Shown piece by piece: positions 10,631 to 20,400 of a stretch of DNA of 21,242 bases. Numbering within the stretch: the first letter of the stretch is position 1; every line of letters starts with the position of its first letter. A program made the position numbers and the translations under genes. This DNA comes from Synura sp. LO234KE (lineage: Eukaryota > Sar > Synurophyceae > Synurales > Mallomonadaceae). The notes below the pieces were generated by a model, which worked only from the letters and a program-made list of their open reading frames with translations, was not told where the DNA came from and did not search any database. Location: assembly GCA_015143735.1 (NCBI GenBank), contig VKHC01000012.1, forward strand, positions 1-21,242, in the 5' to 3' direction.

Positions 10631-11197
10631 TCAACATTTGAAAGCACTTACGACTCTAACTCTCCCGGCCGCTCCTGTGAAACGGAAGAAAAAAATCTTG
10701 TGATCAAATGATGGATTACCGGAGTCCGTTATGTGCTGGTTAGCAAGCTCAACCCCAGGCACTCTAGGAAATTCAAAATCATCTTGTTGATGTGGTCACA
10801 TCATTATGTCATGTCGTTCCATTGCACACGCCCCTTGAGTATTACTCAGGGACTTCCAACATAATCGCTGACTGGGTCCGTATCGTCGACAAAATGGGGA
10901 GTAGGACAATGGTTCTCCGGATATAGTACTTTTGGTATGTGATTTCTCACCAGAAGAAAGGCATACACTAGACTTCTTAAGTCGCCACTCTTGTTCAGGC
11001 GGCTGTCCGGAATTTTGGGCGCGTTCGCAATGCGCTCCGCTGTAGCGAACAAAAGGTGCTCGCTGCGCTCACATGTTTGTGTTCGAGAGGAACACGATAT
11101 CTCGGGTCGACATCGATGTTCATATGATTTACTTTCTCATGGGGGAGCATTCAAACTCAACTCCTCTAGATTGTCTTGATTTTGGTCTGGTTATGCC
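10631..11197 (+). other. Linker between endonuclease and RT remnants
   Basis: This segment is stop-rich in all frames, with only short open pieces (for example 10991-11179). By position it corresponds to the poorly conserved linker between the endonuclease and reverse transcriptase of a LINE. No motif was recognised with confidence. Confidence 0.4.
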
Positions 11198-11655
11198 ATT
11201 CACCCCAGGAGAGGTCCACACGTTGATTACGGATCCCTTTTGTCGTCATTTCCAATCCATGTCTTCGTCAGCTCCTGATTCTCATACTGGTGACCTCACC
11301 TTTGGAAGACACTCCTCATATCCGAGCTTTTTGAGACCTTCAAACGAAGGCATTTGTCCTTGACCATACCGATCTGTTTTGATCCTTCCCGAGAATCGCT
11401 AAGTAATCTTTGGTAAGATTTCTTAGCAAGTATCGTGAAGGATCAGGACAGAGCGGTATGGCCAAGAACGAATGCCTTCGCTCAAAGGGCTCACAATACT
11501 CATAAATGAGTTTTTTCAAAAGACATACTTGGGTTAGACCACTCAGACATGATTGTCTTCCAGGTGAGATCACCAGTATGAAAATCAGGAACTGCAAAAG
11601 GCTTAGATTGGAAATGACGATAATCGAGATCCATGATTAACTGCTAGGGTGAATT
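11198..11655. repeat. Head-to-head inverted duplication with 4-nt spacer
   Basis: The left arm is about 11198-11410 and the right arm about 11415-11655. At the centre CTAAGTAATCTT (11399-11410) faces AAGATTTCTTAG (11415-11426) with one mismatch and a TGGT spacer. Further out, TCGTCATTTCCAATC (11243-11257) matches the complement of 11606-11620 exactly. Blocks around CATACTGGTG and CGAAGGCATT also pair. The arms carry substitutions and indels throughout. Both arms encode related peptides containing HTGDLT, the left on plus and the right on minus, so the repeat is made of retrotransposon linker sequence. Confidence 0.9.
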
Positions 11656-12840
11656 CGTCCCATGACTTAGTTTATTCTGAGTTTCAGCCTCTACTGCTCA
11701 GCTTCCCGTCATTTGACAAATTTTTTCAGTTCATTCTTTCCAATAACGGTCGTTTAGCTGGCGGTCCCTCGGGGTTGCATGATATCCAATCAAAACATCG
11801 GCCGCTTGAAGGTACTCCGGCTGGCATATGTTTGTCTCAACATTCTCTAGATGACCGCACCATTCCTTATTCATGGTTGTGGAAGTGGCTTGTTCTGATA
11901 CCAAAGTCCTCCTCGAAGAAAGGCTCTGTCCTAAAGTCCTATCAAGCTTATGAAAGTACCGCTCATTTATTTTTGTTTACAACGCCTTGGCGTTCTCAAA
12001 GAACTTACAGAATTGCTAGTGGCCATTGACTTTGGAGGTCACTCAATAATCCGTTTCATCATTGTGTTAGATACCATGGACAAGAATGGAATTGACAAGC
12101 TTTTGCCTTTTGCCTCCTCGCCGGAGCAAGGTACCGGGCAAGGAAATATTCACAGTCCTCTCAAGTGGCTGTCTGTCTTCTAATTTCTCTTAATGTAGTT
12201 TGCCGCGGATCCGGATCAATTCTATACGCTGATGATCTTCAATCTCAGGCGAGCACTATCGCCGGTCTCCAGCGTATAGCTGCCCTTGTCTCTGTGTATG
12301 CTCTTGAGTTTAATTTATCAATTGCATTAAGAAGCTCCGCGTCACTATTCTAGTTTTCCCCTCCCCTGCTCCGAAATTTCTTGTTCTCCATGCATTAAGC
12401 TGGTGGAGTGTTGTTGGAGTGAATTGCCTGTCCCAATTCAAATTCAACAAACCTTTCATAGTCTAGGAGTTGACTATCCAATGTACCCTCAGAATATCAC
12501 ATCAATTGCCACTACCTATCAACGGCTCCGTACCTCTTTGCAAATCCTGGCGCGCAAACGGGTGTCTCCTAGTCTCATTCCTCAGGTCATGATGTTGCGT
12601 CTTCTCAGCCATGGAGCCTATATAAGGTTCCTATCCTCCTGGTCCTTTTCCCAATGTTGCTCTTTGTATAAATCGTTTGCTCGGGTATTTTGTCGACCTC
12701 TTCCAGAGAATAACCTGTTCCAACTTCTCCAAGGTGGTGGCATTAGTTTCAGCCGTCCGTCCGTACATATCCAAGAACGGAAGCTCAGAGTCTTGCTCAT
12801 TGCGCTTGTCGCTGAGAGGTTTGCAATTGAGGCACGATAA
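11649..12840 (+). pseudogene. LINE reverse transcriptase, frameshifted
   Basis: Motifs follow the LINE order. AGGPSG at about 11758 resembles the usual APGPDG. VLIPK lies near 11895. AIDFGG near 12020 carries the motif A aspartate. GTGQGN followed by SPLKW starts at 12130. YADD is encoded at 12225-12236 and carries the two catalytic aspartates of motif C. A frame change lies between the GTGQGN and YADD blocks; a TAA at 12181-12183 closes the first. From 12403 to 12840 a 145-codon open block contains SLGVDY and GGGISFSRPSVH and ends in a KLRVLL segment, matching the thumb/connection region of such proteins. The enzyme would copy element RNA at nicked target DNA. This copy cannot make an intact product. 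Confidence 0.82.
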
Positions 12841-14209
12841 CGTCGTGATCCACCCGTCCCCAATAATCTACTACAACCAAGTATCCCTCCAGCAGAGCCT
12901 CGGCCCGGCTTCTGAATCTCAAGTATTGATGGCGATGGGGCTTCTGCCTCCGCCATTCTTGCGCGTCAACATCGGCGTCCGTCCAGCATAATTCGTCTGA
13001 TGACTCCACTAATCGCCTGGTTCTTTCAGCAATTATCCTGGCTCAAGATGCGGCGCTATCATAAATGCCTCGATCTTGCTCAATAGAATTCGACAACGCC
13101 GTCCCTGTCTATTTCCAGCCAATCCTGGGATAGGCCACCGTGTTCTATTCCGCTACCCCCAGGTCGGACATGGCGTACTACCCACGGGAAATCTTGCGCA
13201 CCTCATCCTCGATAATCGTAGTCATCTTAGCAATTGACCTCTGAAGGTTCATATTCGCGGCTCGGTCTTGGCGATTCTTCCTTCGTGCTTGGCAACTGTG
13301 TCCTTCTGCTGGCTTTGGAATTGTCGTCATCGCCTTCGTCGGATGTGCCCATCTGCATTGTCCTTCATACGCATCATCTTGACTCTGCAGCTCAAGTTGC
13401 GGGTTATGCCTCCCGGGCTGTTCACAGTTTGAGTATCCTCTCGCCATCACTGCTTACTTTAATTGGTTCTCGTCGTGTTGCATTACATTTTCCCTCCCCT
13501 CCCGTCCTTGTCAAGACAAACAAAACGAGAACAGTTTCGTGATCACGGGCATCCTTCAAGCGCTGTACGTGTATGAATCACATCCTGAGGGGGCTCAGTC
13601 TCGATTTTTATTCCGAACAGTGCTTTGGTTCAGTCTATTATAAAGCCTCCTTCTTCATATGTCTCTACTTTTTCTGGGGCTCTTCATCACATGATTCAGG
13701 ATTTCTCACCTCGCATGTTGCGGTGCCATCGTTTCTTACTGAGCCTAACTAATATCACAAATGATCAATTGGGTGTGCTCATGCGCTCGCGGGTGACAGT
13801 CACGCTGAGGTCCCCCCCTCTACCTACTCACCTAAATATGTTGAAGACTTCTACTCCGAGCAGTACTTTCAACAGTGCGTACTGTAATCTTCTTGTTGTG
13901 CAAACTGCTCCTGGCGCGATCAAACAACCCCCTCTTAACTGCTCACAACTTTACAGAGGCGGCATGCTCTCGAAGCGCATCCTGCTGCCCAATCTACTCG
14001 AAATGTCGATGAAAGCACAGTGGTGACCCCCCAAATGGACGGATGTTAGGCTTCAGTTCCGCCCTATTAGGCTTAAAGGAACATCCTCTATCCGTGTATT
14101 TGAACGGCATGTATCTGTCGGGCCAAGCAATTCCGCACTCCTTCCGACCAAAAGCTGTACAAAGCTATTAAGCACGTGTAAGCTGTTTTCTTCAAATATA
14201 GTCAAGAGA
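12841..14209 (+). other. Post-RT remnant of the retrotransposon
   Basis: Only broken open pieces are seen, such as 13234-13542 (102 codons) and 13625-14026 (133 codons). They have the same T/C-rich coding strand as the RT. No catalytic motif was found. The position suits the region between RT and RNase H in RNase H-bearing LINEs. Confidence 0.4.
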
Positions 14210-15480
14210 ATGAGTCTTATCATCACGTATATACACTATGACCATTTTTATAGACTATGCCCCCCTCCTCTTTTGCGCGCTGCACGGACCGTTTTAGATC
14301 AGCGCCTCACGGATTATCAGAAGCCCGTATTCTTACAAAAATTCTCCAACTGGTTTATGATGACCAGGGCCATCGCATCGGTCGTGGGACTCGGATGTTC
14401 CATCAGTTACAAGCCTTGGAGCGTGTGCCTCTTTCAGAAGATAGAGCAGATGACATAAGAAATGCTTTTCTGCCTTTTTTATCTCCTCGCAGATCAGAAT
14501 GACGCCGTTCGGGCTCCTTTGCGTGAGGTCACATACCTGACCGCTGTCTCTACTTCCGCATCTGATCCCTTTGATATTCGACGTCCACGTCCTTTCGGTC
14601 CATACCTCGTTCCTCTGGTGAGTCGAGATTCTATGCGGGTTGGGTCGGCCGGGTTGTGGATGTATTTCTATCCTAGCAGTAGGCGCGTGTCAAGGTGGAT
14701 GGTTTCTCTCGGCCTGCCCATAGTGCTTGCAAGTCTGTACAAGTCTCGGGCGGCAGCAGAAGCAAGGTGATGGTTTCTCTCGGCCTGCGCATAGTGCTTG
14801 CAAGTCTCGGGCGGCAGCTGAAGCGCTCTTATTGCAAATCCTTTCCAAAAACTCTTCCTCGGGCGAATCTTCTCGGCATTCTCTGATGGTTCTGCGGCAA
14901 CGAGCCTTCCTTTGGCTGCTTGCTGGAGACTTCATATTCTAGACCCGGAGGGGGCGGCTGCGCATTGCTATTGGGGTCCTGTATATCTTGAATTTCTTGC
15001 CGAGAACTTTCTTGGCGCCTCCAGATATAATACGGGAGAAATAGAGCTCTGCCCTCAAGTGGATTCTGGATCAGACTATTCGCTTTCAAGGTAATTCATC
15101 ATTTATACGATCAGAAACATATTCTCTTTCCTAAGAAATCTGCCAACAAGAGGCTCTCATTCTGGAGGCGTGTCGGCTGCTCGACCAAGCGAGCTCTTGC
15201 TCCTCCGGACTAAAGTGCACATCAAGTCGGAAATCCTAGTCGCACCTGGAGATTGAGAGACAAATCCCTCGCTCCTCTTGCCAGGAGTGTGCTCGCCTCA
15301 ACGCTTTCTTCGGCGCACTTACTTGTGCCCCGTCGTCTCTTGAGACACCGCCGTGCCAAGTGGGCCAGATTTGCTAGTTTGTTTGCCGGTGACTTTTCCC
15401 GTGCTGATTTCATTTTTGTTTGTGTCTGCTTCTATCCGACATTATTGCATCTCCTTATCCCCTCCCCCTGAGGAAGGCGA
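14210..15480 (+). pseudogene. Probable RNase H-like and C-terminal LINE remnant
   Basis: Around 14617-14670 one frame reads SRFYAGWVG, reminiscent of the start of an RNase H fold in LINEs. After the tandem duplication, AEALLLQIL (about 14813-14840) resembles the AELLALLLAL helix that carries the second acidic residue. No intact D-E-D-D set can be assembled, because stops and a duplication intervene. From 15250 to 15471 one more open piece of 72 codons is basic and unrecognised. The RNase H call rests on two weak motifs plus position. Confidence 0.35.
14691..14823. repeat. Imperfect tandem duplication, about 60-73 bp unit
   Basis: Copy 1 (about 14691-14763) and copy 2 (about 14764-14823) both begin CAAGGTG and share ATGGTTTCTCTCGGCCTGC and GGGCGGCAGC. 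Copy 1 has an extra ten bases in which AAGTCT is itself repeated, so two nested duplications occurred. One G is missing in copy 2 near its start, so the frame changes across the junction. Confidence 0.88.
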
Positions 15481-16233
15481 TATTACGGCTGACTAGTAGT
15501 GTCTGGCTCCGAGGTAGCCCCCCGTGTTCTCCAACTCGGTGCCACGGGATTCACCACATGGTCCATGGGATGTGGTTAGATTTTCCTTTGTTTTCTTTCC
15601 CTTAGTCTTACTACAAGAATTTTGTAATTAAAAACTGCATTATTGACGAGATTGCTATATACTCTTGTACTCTCTCTACCAGTGGTTCAGTTCGAGAAGC
15701 GATGTTTCGATTGTAAGAAGTTTGTACGGCCGTTCCTTAAAGCACGAGATTAATCTAGGTTGAATAAAGGTCCTTACTTTTGACGAAGCAACTTTGTTAC
15801 AAAAGAATGAGTTGGTTAAGCTGGCGAAAGGTTTACCTTTGTGTTCTTGGAGAAGTGAGGAGTGTTTGTTGCAGGCCAATCTTCAGAAAAAATGATTCCT
15901 TATTCCAACCGCGATACATACTACATATTAATCCAGTAAAATTTTATTTACATTAGTTTCCACGTTATGGAGCTCATTTCGCTGTTAAGCTTTTTAATCT
16001 GCCATATTGCACCCGAATATTCAATACTAGTAATCGTACTCGGCTGCATAGTGATCATAAAGCAAGAGGATGGACATAATCAACCGCCAAAGATAATCGC
16101 CTCATGCATATTCCCGCATCGCTCATAATCCTCGTATTTCCATGCAAACGCTAATGGCGCACATTTCCAGTAATTACAATCAGGGAGCCCACATTGAGAC
16201 CGCCCGGCAACATGTACAGGCACCTAAGAGATT
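15481..16233. other. Non-coding spacer downstream of the RING gene
   Basis: There is no convincing gene. Two short plus-strand open stretches look protein-like: one encoding a CFDC cysteine pair (about 15691-15750), and one open at 15764-15892 between in-frame TGA codons that could be an exon fragment. Neither connects to anything recognised. On the minus strand an AATAAA-type signal (TTTATT on plus, 15943-15948) lies about 290 bp after the RING stop codon and could serve its 3' end, though the area is AT-rich, so chance is likely. Confidence 0.4.
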
Positions 16234-17308
16234 TCACAGGGCCGTAGAGGAGCGGAAGAGTTTGAAGCCGTGCGCCATCGCTGACAGGACGACTAAAAAG
16301 GCAACAAGATCGAACCATTTGTCCCACCAGTCCTCGCCGCCGCCTTCCCGCTGAATCTTGGTCGCCGTCAACTCTTGGAATCTCTTCTTACGTAGAATCC
16401 ATTCCGCTTTATATATACTCCATGGAAGGGCCTCAACTTCAGCGTCGATCAAACTATTCAGAGTTTTCTCTGGGGTAGTGTGATGGGGAACGCTTTTTCG
16501 ACAAAACGGACACGCGCATTTCGCGGCCACATCGTTTTTAAGTCCCTGGGTATATTCGTCCCAACATATCCCACAATAGCTGTGACCGCAGCTCGTAATC
16601 ACTGGGGTGGCAAGTAGATCGCAGCAAATCATGCACTTTTTCAGCTCGCAGATCTTAGACCATTGTTCAAAAATAAGGGCCTCGCCGGTAAGGTCCTTAG
16701 GCAACTTGACATGTTCGTGACGGGTACGGCTAAGTAAATTACCCTGATCCTCCGCTAGCGGATCACCCATTTCCGATAGGACAGCGGTAGCTACAGATAC
16801 TGCCATCTGCACGTCCGTGTAAGTCATGTTAGCGAAGCGCGTGACGTCAATTTCGTTAAGAGTCATAGCATCGGAGTTCAAACTAGTTTCCCTCATTGTC
16901 TTCACGAAATGTAAAATTGGCATTTCATTCTCCTCTGTTATAGTTACGTCTTGATAGACTTCATATTTCGGAATCGAGGTCTGAGTGGTGAGGTGAGATC
17001 CCTGATTAACAGACTTGATAGTGCTTCGCAGTTGCTGATAGTAGCGATGACTCAAAGCTGCACCATCAGTGTGTCGATCAACCTTCCTGATTCTCTCTAA
17101 TGTAATATCTAAAACAGGAGTTTGTGAGACACTTCATCGCATTGTATATTCATTAACCCTCACCTTTGTCCCCTTGAAAATGAGCAACTGAAACAGATTG
17201 TTGAGTATTATTACCGTCCAGCGCAATAGCAGCAACAGTGCCCGTTGTAACACCGAATCCAGCAGCGAAACTTAACCAATTTTTCGACGGGATGGTAAAT
17301 CGTTCCAT
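16234..17308 (-). CDS. RING-finger protein with N- and C-terminal membrane segments
   Basis: The gene is join(17308..17164, 17108..16234) on the minus strand, 339 residues. The donor is AAAG|GTGAGG and the acceptor TTTTAG|AT. The 55-nt phase-1 intron rebuilds a GAT codon (residue 49). A C3HC4 RING lies at 207-251, with ligands C207, C210, C222, H224, C227, C230, C248 and C251. I209 follows the usual E2-contact position. Residues about 11-30 are hydrophobic (SFAAGFGVTTGTVAAIAL) and 316-330 are hydrophobic (FDLVAFLVVLSAMA), followed by a short basic tail. By family knowledge RING domains recruit E2 enzymes, so this is inferred to be a membrane-anchored ubiquitin ligase. The domain order differs from MUL1, where the RING is last. 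The target membrane cannot be told. The start is the first ATG in the only frame that splices cleanly. Confidence 0.87.
17109..17163 (-). other. Intron of the RING-finger gene
   Basis: The 55-nt GT-AG intron has donor G|GTGAGG and acceptor CTGTTTTAG. Without it, exon 2 has no good ATG start (the open frame would have to begin at a TTG near 17055) and the N-terminal hydrophobic segment would be missed. Confidence 0.85.
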
Positions 17309-17427
17309 GTCAACTTACTCTAAGATTAAAAACACGTTTGGTGCCGGCCAAAGTACAATTATCAATAGTAGTTCAATGCGTGCATTTAGCCTAAAATCGT
17401 ACTAATTCCTTTTCATATCATACGGAA
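17309..17427. promoter_or_regulatory. Divergent promoter between the RING and SZT2-like genes
   Basis: The spacer between start codons is 119 bp. It contains GGTGCCGGCCA at 17340-17350, which matches 9 of 11 bases with the motif at 1919-1929 in the other divergent spacer. No clear TATA box was identified. An in-frame TAA at 17392-17394 upstream of the SZT2-like ATG supports that start. Confidence 0.5.
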
Positions 17428-20400
17428 ATGGTGAGGATAATATTAAAGTCAAGTGAGCAATTGTATTTACACCCACTTAAATTATTACGCTGGTATTTTG
17501 AGCGCATTTTCTCTGGGATTATTGAGGGACATGGATATGTGAAAAGCACATTGGGTAGTAAAGATGACCAATTGGAATATTTTGTGCAAGAATCGGAGGA
17601 TGTTCCAGAAAATAAAGCGAATATAGTTTTGCAAACAGGCTGCGCTAAAGTAGTGATGGAATCTGCTATTGCCCTATTACATACTCATTTGAAAGTTTTC
17701 CTTTGCCTCGATTTTGGGTACCTTAGTGTTTCTTCTCCTTCTGAAGTTCTCCCGTTGATTCAACGTGTATTTACTAATATTAAATCCGCGATGAGAATTT
17801 GGTTAATTCATTCGTTAAAACTGACATTAATAGTGAGTCATCCTGGGTCCGAAATAAGTCGTTTAAGCTGGGAAGGAGAACTTAATTTTGATGAAGATAT
17901 TTCACGCTGCGTTTCTCAAATTGCAACTGCTCTAAATTATCAACCAAGCTTTGAGTCGAATAATCATCACTTCCTTCCTAGCCTGAATCGAATAATTGAC
18001 GGTGTCCTATTCGCAAAGAAGTCGTCAACTGATCAATCTTCCGGTCTAGTTATTCTTATAACATCCGGCGTATTAAGCGTTGAATATGAATTAATTGCTC
18101 ATAAGCTTCAACAACATTGTCTTGGCTTCAATGTCTTGATTAACACCGCTTGGAGTTCCAATGCGTTAGGGGTGATTCCGGAATACGAAAAACTAAGGAT
18201 GATTGCCAATATTTCACCAAGCGGCTCTTTTTTCGTGCTTGACGATATTCTGGGTCTTGAATCTGTTGACTTTAAGGACATCTTTCTTATCCCAATCATA
18301 CGCCTGCGACCGACTAGTTCTCACGAAGGCGGTAACAAAGACCGGGTCGGGTCGGTGAGCCCTTCACAGGTAGGCGCCACGGACCATATCATGGTGAGGA
18401 AGTTGAGATCCTACCATGTGGACAGTTCCAACTCCTCTCTGGTCGATATTCTACTCGCTAAGCGGCTTAGTGATGGGTTCCACGTAGCGGATGTGAAGTA
18501 CCACAAACAGACCATCGCGGGCGACGTCAGCAGCGGCAGATTGGCGTCTTCGTATTTAGTCACCTTCGTCTTTGAGAGGTATTTGAGTGGCACATACGAT
18601 CTGATTTATGAAATTTCCTTTCGGATGCGATACGTTCTCTTCCAAACCGGTCCCGGTCATTCTTCCGCAGAGGAGCTCACCGCGCTGGGAACTGCGCAGC
18701 CACCAGGACTGCAGGCTCCCGGGCAGACGCTCCCCGGTAATGACATAGACTCAACAAATGACTCGGGGGCCTTCACGGTCGATCGGGATGCCTCTTCCTC
18801 CTTCCCTCCGGCCCAGGTCCCCTCCTGCGTCCTCACCAAGTCGGTGATCAACGTTTGTGTGTATTATCGTCACCGGACCTACTCGGAGACCGTCTGGAGC
18901 GCTGAAGGGGTCGTGCCGGCTGAAATCCAAGCGATGGGTCGAGAACTGTTCTTGACGGACAAGCTAACCACCAAAATAATTAGCCCTTCTTTCCTTACAG
19001 AGTTGGCTGGCAAAACAACCACCCGTCCGGCAATTGGCGCACCAACTCAAAAGTACGCGTCCGAAGGTAACGGATCCGGTGCACAAGTCCATGGCTCGAG
19101 CCACCCAGGTGTCACCTCAGAAGGGTTGGGTCGGCCTTGGCGGGCGGAGGGAGGTCCGGGGATGAGGGGCGGGGACGAAGACGTGGTGCGAGGGCGCTAC
19201 CACCGCTCAATCCAGGCGTATGTGCACCTCCTGCGCGGCCTCTGCATGACCGACACCCACCAGGAAGCGCATCTGTACATCTACCCCAGCCTCCAGTCGG
19301 AATGCGGAGATGAGTCCTTCGGCAGAGGAGCAGGTCCGGTGGGGGCGGGGCATGGACCGGGGCGGGACCCTCGAACAGGGGCAGTGCCCCAGCTGTCGGA
19401 CCTGCCGGAGTTCGCGTCTCAAGTCCACCTCATATCAAAATATTTATTTACAGAATACGAGCCTCATTACTTAGGCAGGTTGCAGTGGCTCTTCACCACC
19501 CCGTCTCCCTCTATATCGTCCATAACCAAGCGGTCGGCGTCCACGGCGTCAGTTCACTCCCAACACGGGGCAGTGATCGGCTCGAGCTCCTCACAGCGGC
19601 CGCCTCCTTCTTCCCTATTATCCTCCGCGCACTCAGCGCCCGCATCAACAGAGGGGGATTTCCTTGTCATCGATCTGGTCCAATCCACCTGCACCTCCTT
19701 TCTCACCGTCCATTTCTACTTCCTGTCCACCAGAACCTCCCCAGCGGAAACCGATACAGTAACCGACAGCGTCCTAGACTTCATAGAGCAGATCCAGTCG
19801 CTATTGCGCTCCCTCGGGTTTTCTGCTGCTCTGTTGAAAAGAGACCTCGAGCCTCTCCTTTTACAACCTCGGCACCCCGACCCGTGCCCGTCCACGTCAT
19901 TCGCATGGAATTACCTCAGACAGTGTCACAGCAAGGTGGAGCGGAACTACTGCAGCTCCTTATTCCCACTGGCACTGTTCAAGGAACTGGTGTACTCCAA
20001 GCGGGAGACAGGGTTCCAGATTCTTTCTGCGTCTGAAGCTAGCGTGCACATGTTTGCTTGCGTGTTGGCTGACGAGGACAGCGACAATCGATTAGAAACA
20101 CTGGTGCAATATCGCCTTACCGTGACCGATGAAGATCTTCTTTGCTGCGAATATTTCGTTGAGCCAAAGTACGAGGCTCACCTGGGGCCTAGCATACTGG
20201 ATAAGGACGGTGCATCTCCCGATGGCATTCGATCAGCTATGGGGAACGTTATCGCGTTGGAAAGCGAGATCCTCGAGTTGTACAGGACATGTGACTCTTT
20301 ATCCGTCTTAAGCGATTCCAATCTGACCCGCGATCTAGATGATAACAGCGTGTACTCATACAGACCTTCGGTAGCCGATTCTGGAACGGAGGGCGATCCA

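Larger units (their letters stand above)
6930..15480 (+). mobile_element. Decayed non-LTR (LINE-type) retrotransposon, plus strand
   Basis: An ordered set of LINE protein motifs runs along this strand: an ORF1-like region, AP-type endonuclease motifs (10235-10493), a reverse-transcriptase core (about 11650-12240), a thumb-like block (12403-12840) and RNase H-like remnants (about 14570-14940). Successive motifs sit in different frames and are interrupted by stops, so the element is inactive. An inverted duplication splits the linker before the RT. The coding strand is visibly rich in T and C. The outer limits are estimates: I saw no clear 3' poly(A) tail and could not define a target-site duplication. 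It may be a composite of more than one insertion. Confidence 0.75.

Noticed and set aside
10846-11052. Minus-strand open stretch with FVDDTD, like an RT catalytic box
   Set aside because: Neighbouring RT motifs are lacking on this strand. The segment lies in the linker of the plus-strand LINE, so the tetrapeptide is most simply a chance match.
12618-12956. Minus-strand open reading frame of 112 codons
   Set aside because: It is the antisense of the LINE thumb block, whose plus-strand reading has recognisable motifs.
19485-20036. Plus-strand open frame of 183 codons
   Set aside because: It lies wholly inside the SZT2-like coding frame in another phase; the GC-rich sequence has few stops, so a long shadow frame is expected.
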